Part shown: in pieces, positions 5,684 to 5,861 of the stretch
How the letters are laid out: each line of letters starts with the position of its first letter
Position numbering within the stretch: the stretch's first letter is position 1
DNA from: Actinomycetes bacterium
GTDB taxonomy: Bacteria > Actinomycetota > Thermoleophilia > BMS3ABIN01
Direction: 5' to 3'
Assembly (NCBI GenBank): GCA_021787775.1
Contig: JAJYLK010000083.1
Location: forward strand, 1 to 5,861
DNA length: 5,861 bases
Position numbers and translations under genes: made by a program
Notes under the pieces: generated by a model
Databases searched by the model: none
Told to the model about the DNA's origin: nothing
Seen by the model: only the letters and a program-made list of their open reading frames with translations

Positions 5684-5836
5684 AAAGCTCCACCTTGCCG
5701 TGTCCGCTTGTTTATTGAACCTGCTCCAGCAGGTGGGTGCCCGCTCCCCAGCTACCCTCGGATAGCGGGAGAAGACTAAGCTCCCATACACAATGTGTTG
5801 GCTCAATAAAGTTACAGATCACGCACAAGGTCGAGC
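5684..5836 (-). ncRNA. ssrS: 6S RNA (RNA polymerase regulator)
   Basis: 6S RNA mimics an open promoter and sequesters housekeeping RNA polymerase in stationary phase. The evidence is structural. The 5' end (5836-5820) pairs with 5687-5702 in a long closing helix with one mismatch and one bulge. UUUAUUGAGCC (5810-5800) pairs completely with GGUUCAAUAAA (5721-5711), one pair being G-U; its GAGCC/GGUUC core is the same pairing that borders the central bubble in E. coli 6S RNA. A 3' bubble hairpin ACCUGC-UGGA-GCAGGU (5734-5719) and the consensus-like stretch GGGCACCCACCU follow. The terminal arm is built from UGGG/CCCA (5783-5786 with 5734-5737), CUCCC/GGGAG (5767-5771 with 5744-5748) and GCUAUC/GGUAGC (5761-5766 with 5751-5756). 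A U-rich run (5686-5679) follows the closing helix and may mark the 3' end. About 153 nt is slightly short for the family (160-200). Ends are inferred to a few nt. Not a tmRNA, SRP RNA or RNase P RNA, as their signature motifs are absent. Confidence 0.82.
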
Positions 5837-5842
5837 AACACA

Positions 5843-5851
5843 ATATTACCA
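5843..5851 (-). promoter_or_regulatory. Extended -10 promoter of the 6S RNA
   Basis: TGG-TAATAT on the minus strand (5851-5843) is an extended -10 element one base from the TATAAT consensus. The predicted start 7 nt further, at 5836, is exactly the first base of the 6S closing helix. The -35 position would fall beyond the window edge and cannot be checked. It fits housekeeping sigma recognition. Confidence 0.65.
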
Positions 5852-5861
5852 CGCGGAAATC

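Noticed and set aside
5753..5757. GGGTA on the minus strand upstream of the lipoprotein as a SigB-type -10
   Set aside because: No GGTTT/GTTTAA lies at the required distance, and these bases form part of the apical stem of the 6S RNA.

Overview
The window is GC-rich (visibly around 60 %) with closely spaced genes that use AGGAGG-type ribosome binding sites. It looks like ordinary chromosome; I see no mobile element, tRNA, rRNA or CRISPR array. The stress sigma factor of the SigB/SigF type, its GGTTT-N15-GGGTA promoter, the YtxG/YtxH-like pair and the MnmA type suggest a Gram-positive-lineage bacterium. A deep-branching high-GC Actinomycetota is my best guess, but no marker here settles the phylum.

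Left third (1-1647, minus strand): a DUF948 (YtxG-like) membrane protein, an overlapping YtxH-like small membrane protein, then a SigB/SigF-family sigma factor that runs off the left edge just short of its end. A good match to a SigB/SigF-type promoter lies between the YtxH-like gene and the sigma gene, so the sigma factor probably activates its own transcription. About 160 nt of structured leader follows that promoter. In Bacillus, ytxGH belongs to the SigB general-stress regulon, so the cluster reads as a general-stress module.

Middle (1648-3415): a divergent intergenic region with a hairpin and a small palindrome, then a plus-strand soluble PAS-GAF-GGDEF diguanylate cyclase with intact active site and inhibitory site. 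An in-frame start-stop codon pair (ATG TGA) sits just before its start. Its stop overlaps, tail to tail, the end of the next gene.

Right (3412-5836, minus strand): an unusual tRNA 2-thiouridylase, MnmA, carrying an N-terminal NifU/IscU-type scaffold domain that has lost most of its cluster ligands. Upstream of it are a strong intrinsic terminator, a thioredoxin-fold lipoprotein without a CxxC motif, and, 20 nt before the lipoprotein start, a probable 6S RNA with its own extended -10 promoter. The 6S call rests on long-range helices and on the conserved pairing that flanks the central bubble.

The regulatory theme is consistent: a stress sigma factor, a c-di-GMP synthase, and an RNA that sequesters housekeeping RNA polymerase lie within 6 kb. 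Whether they act together is inference. The most unusual items are the degenerate NifU-MnmA fusion and the 6S RNA placed directly ahead of a lipoprotein gene.
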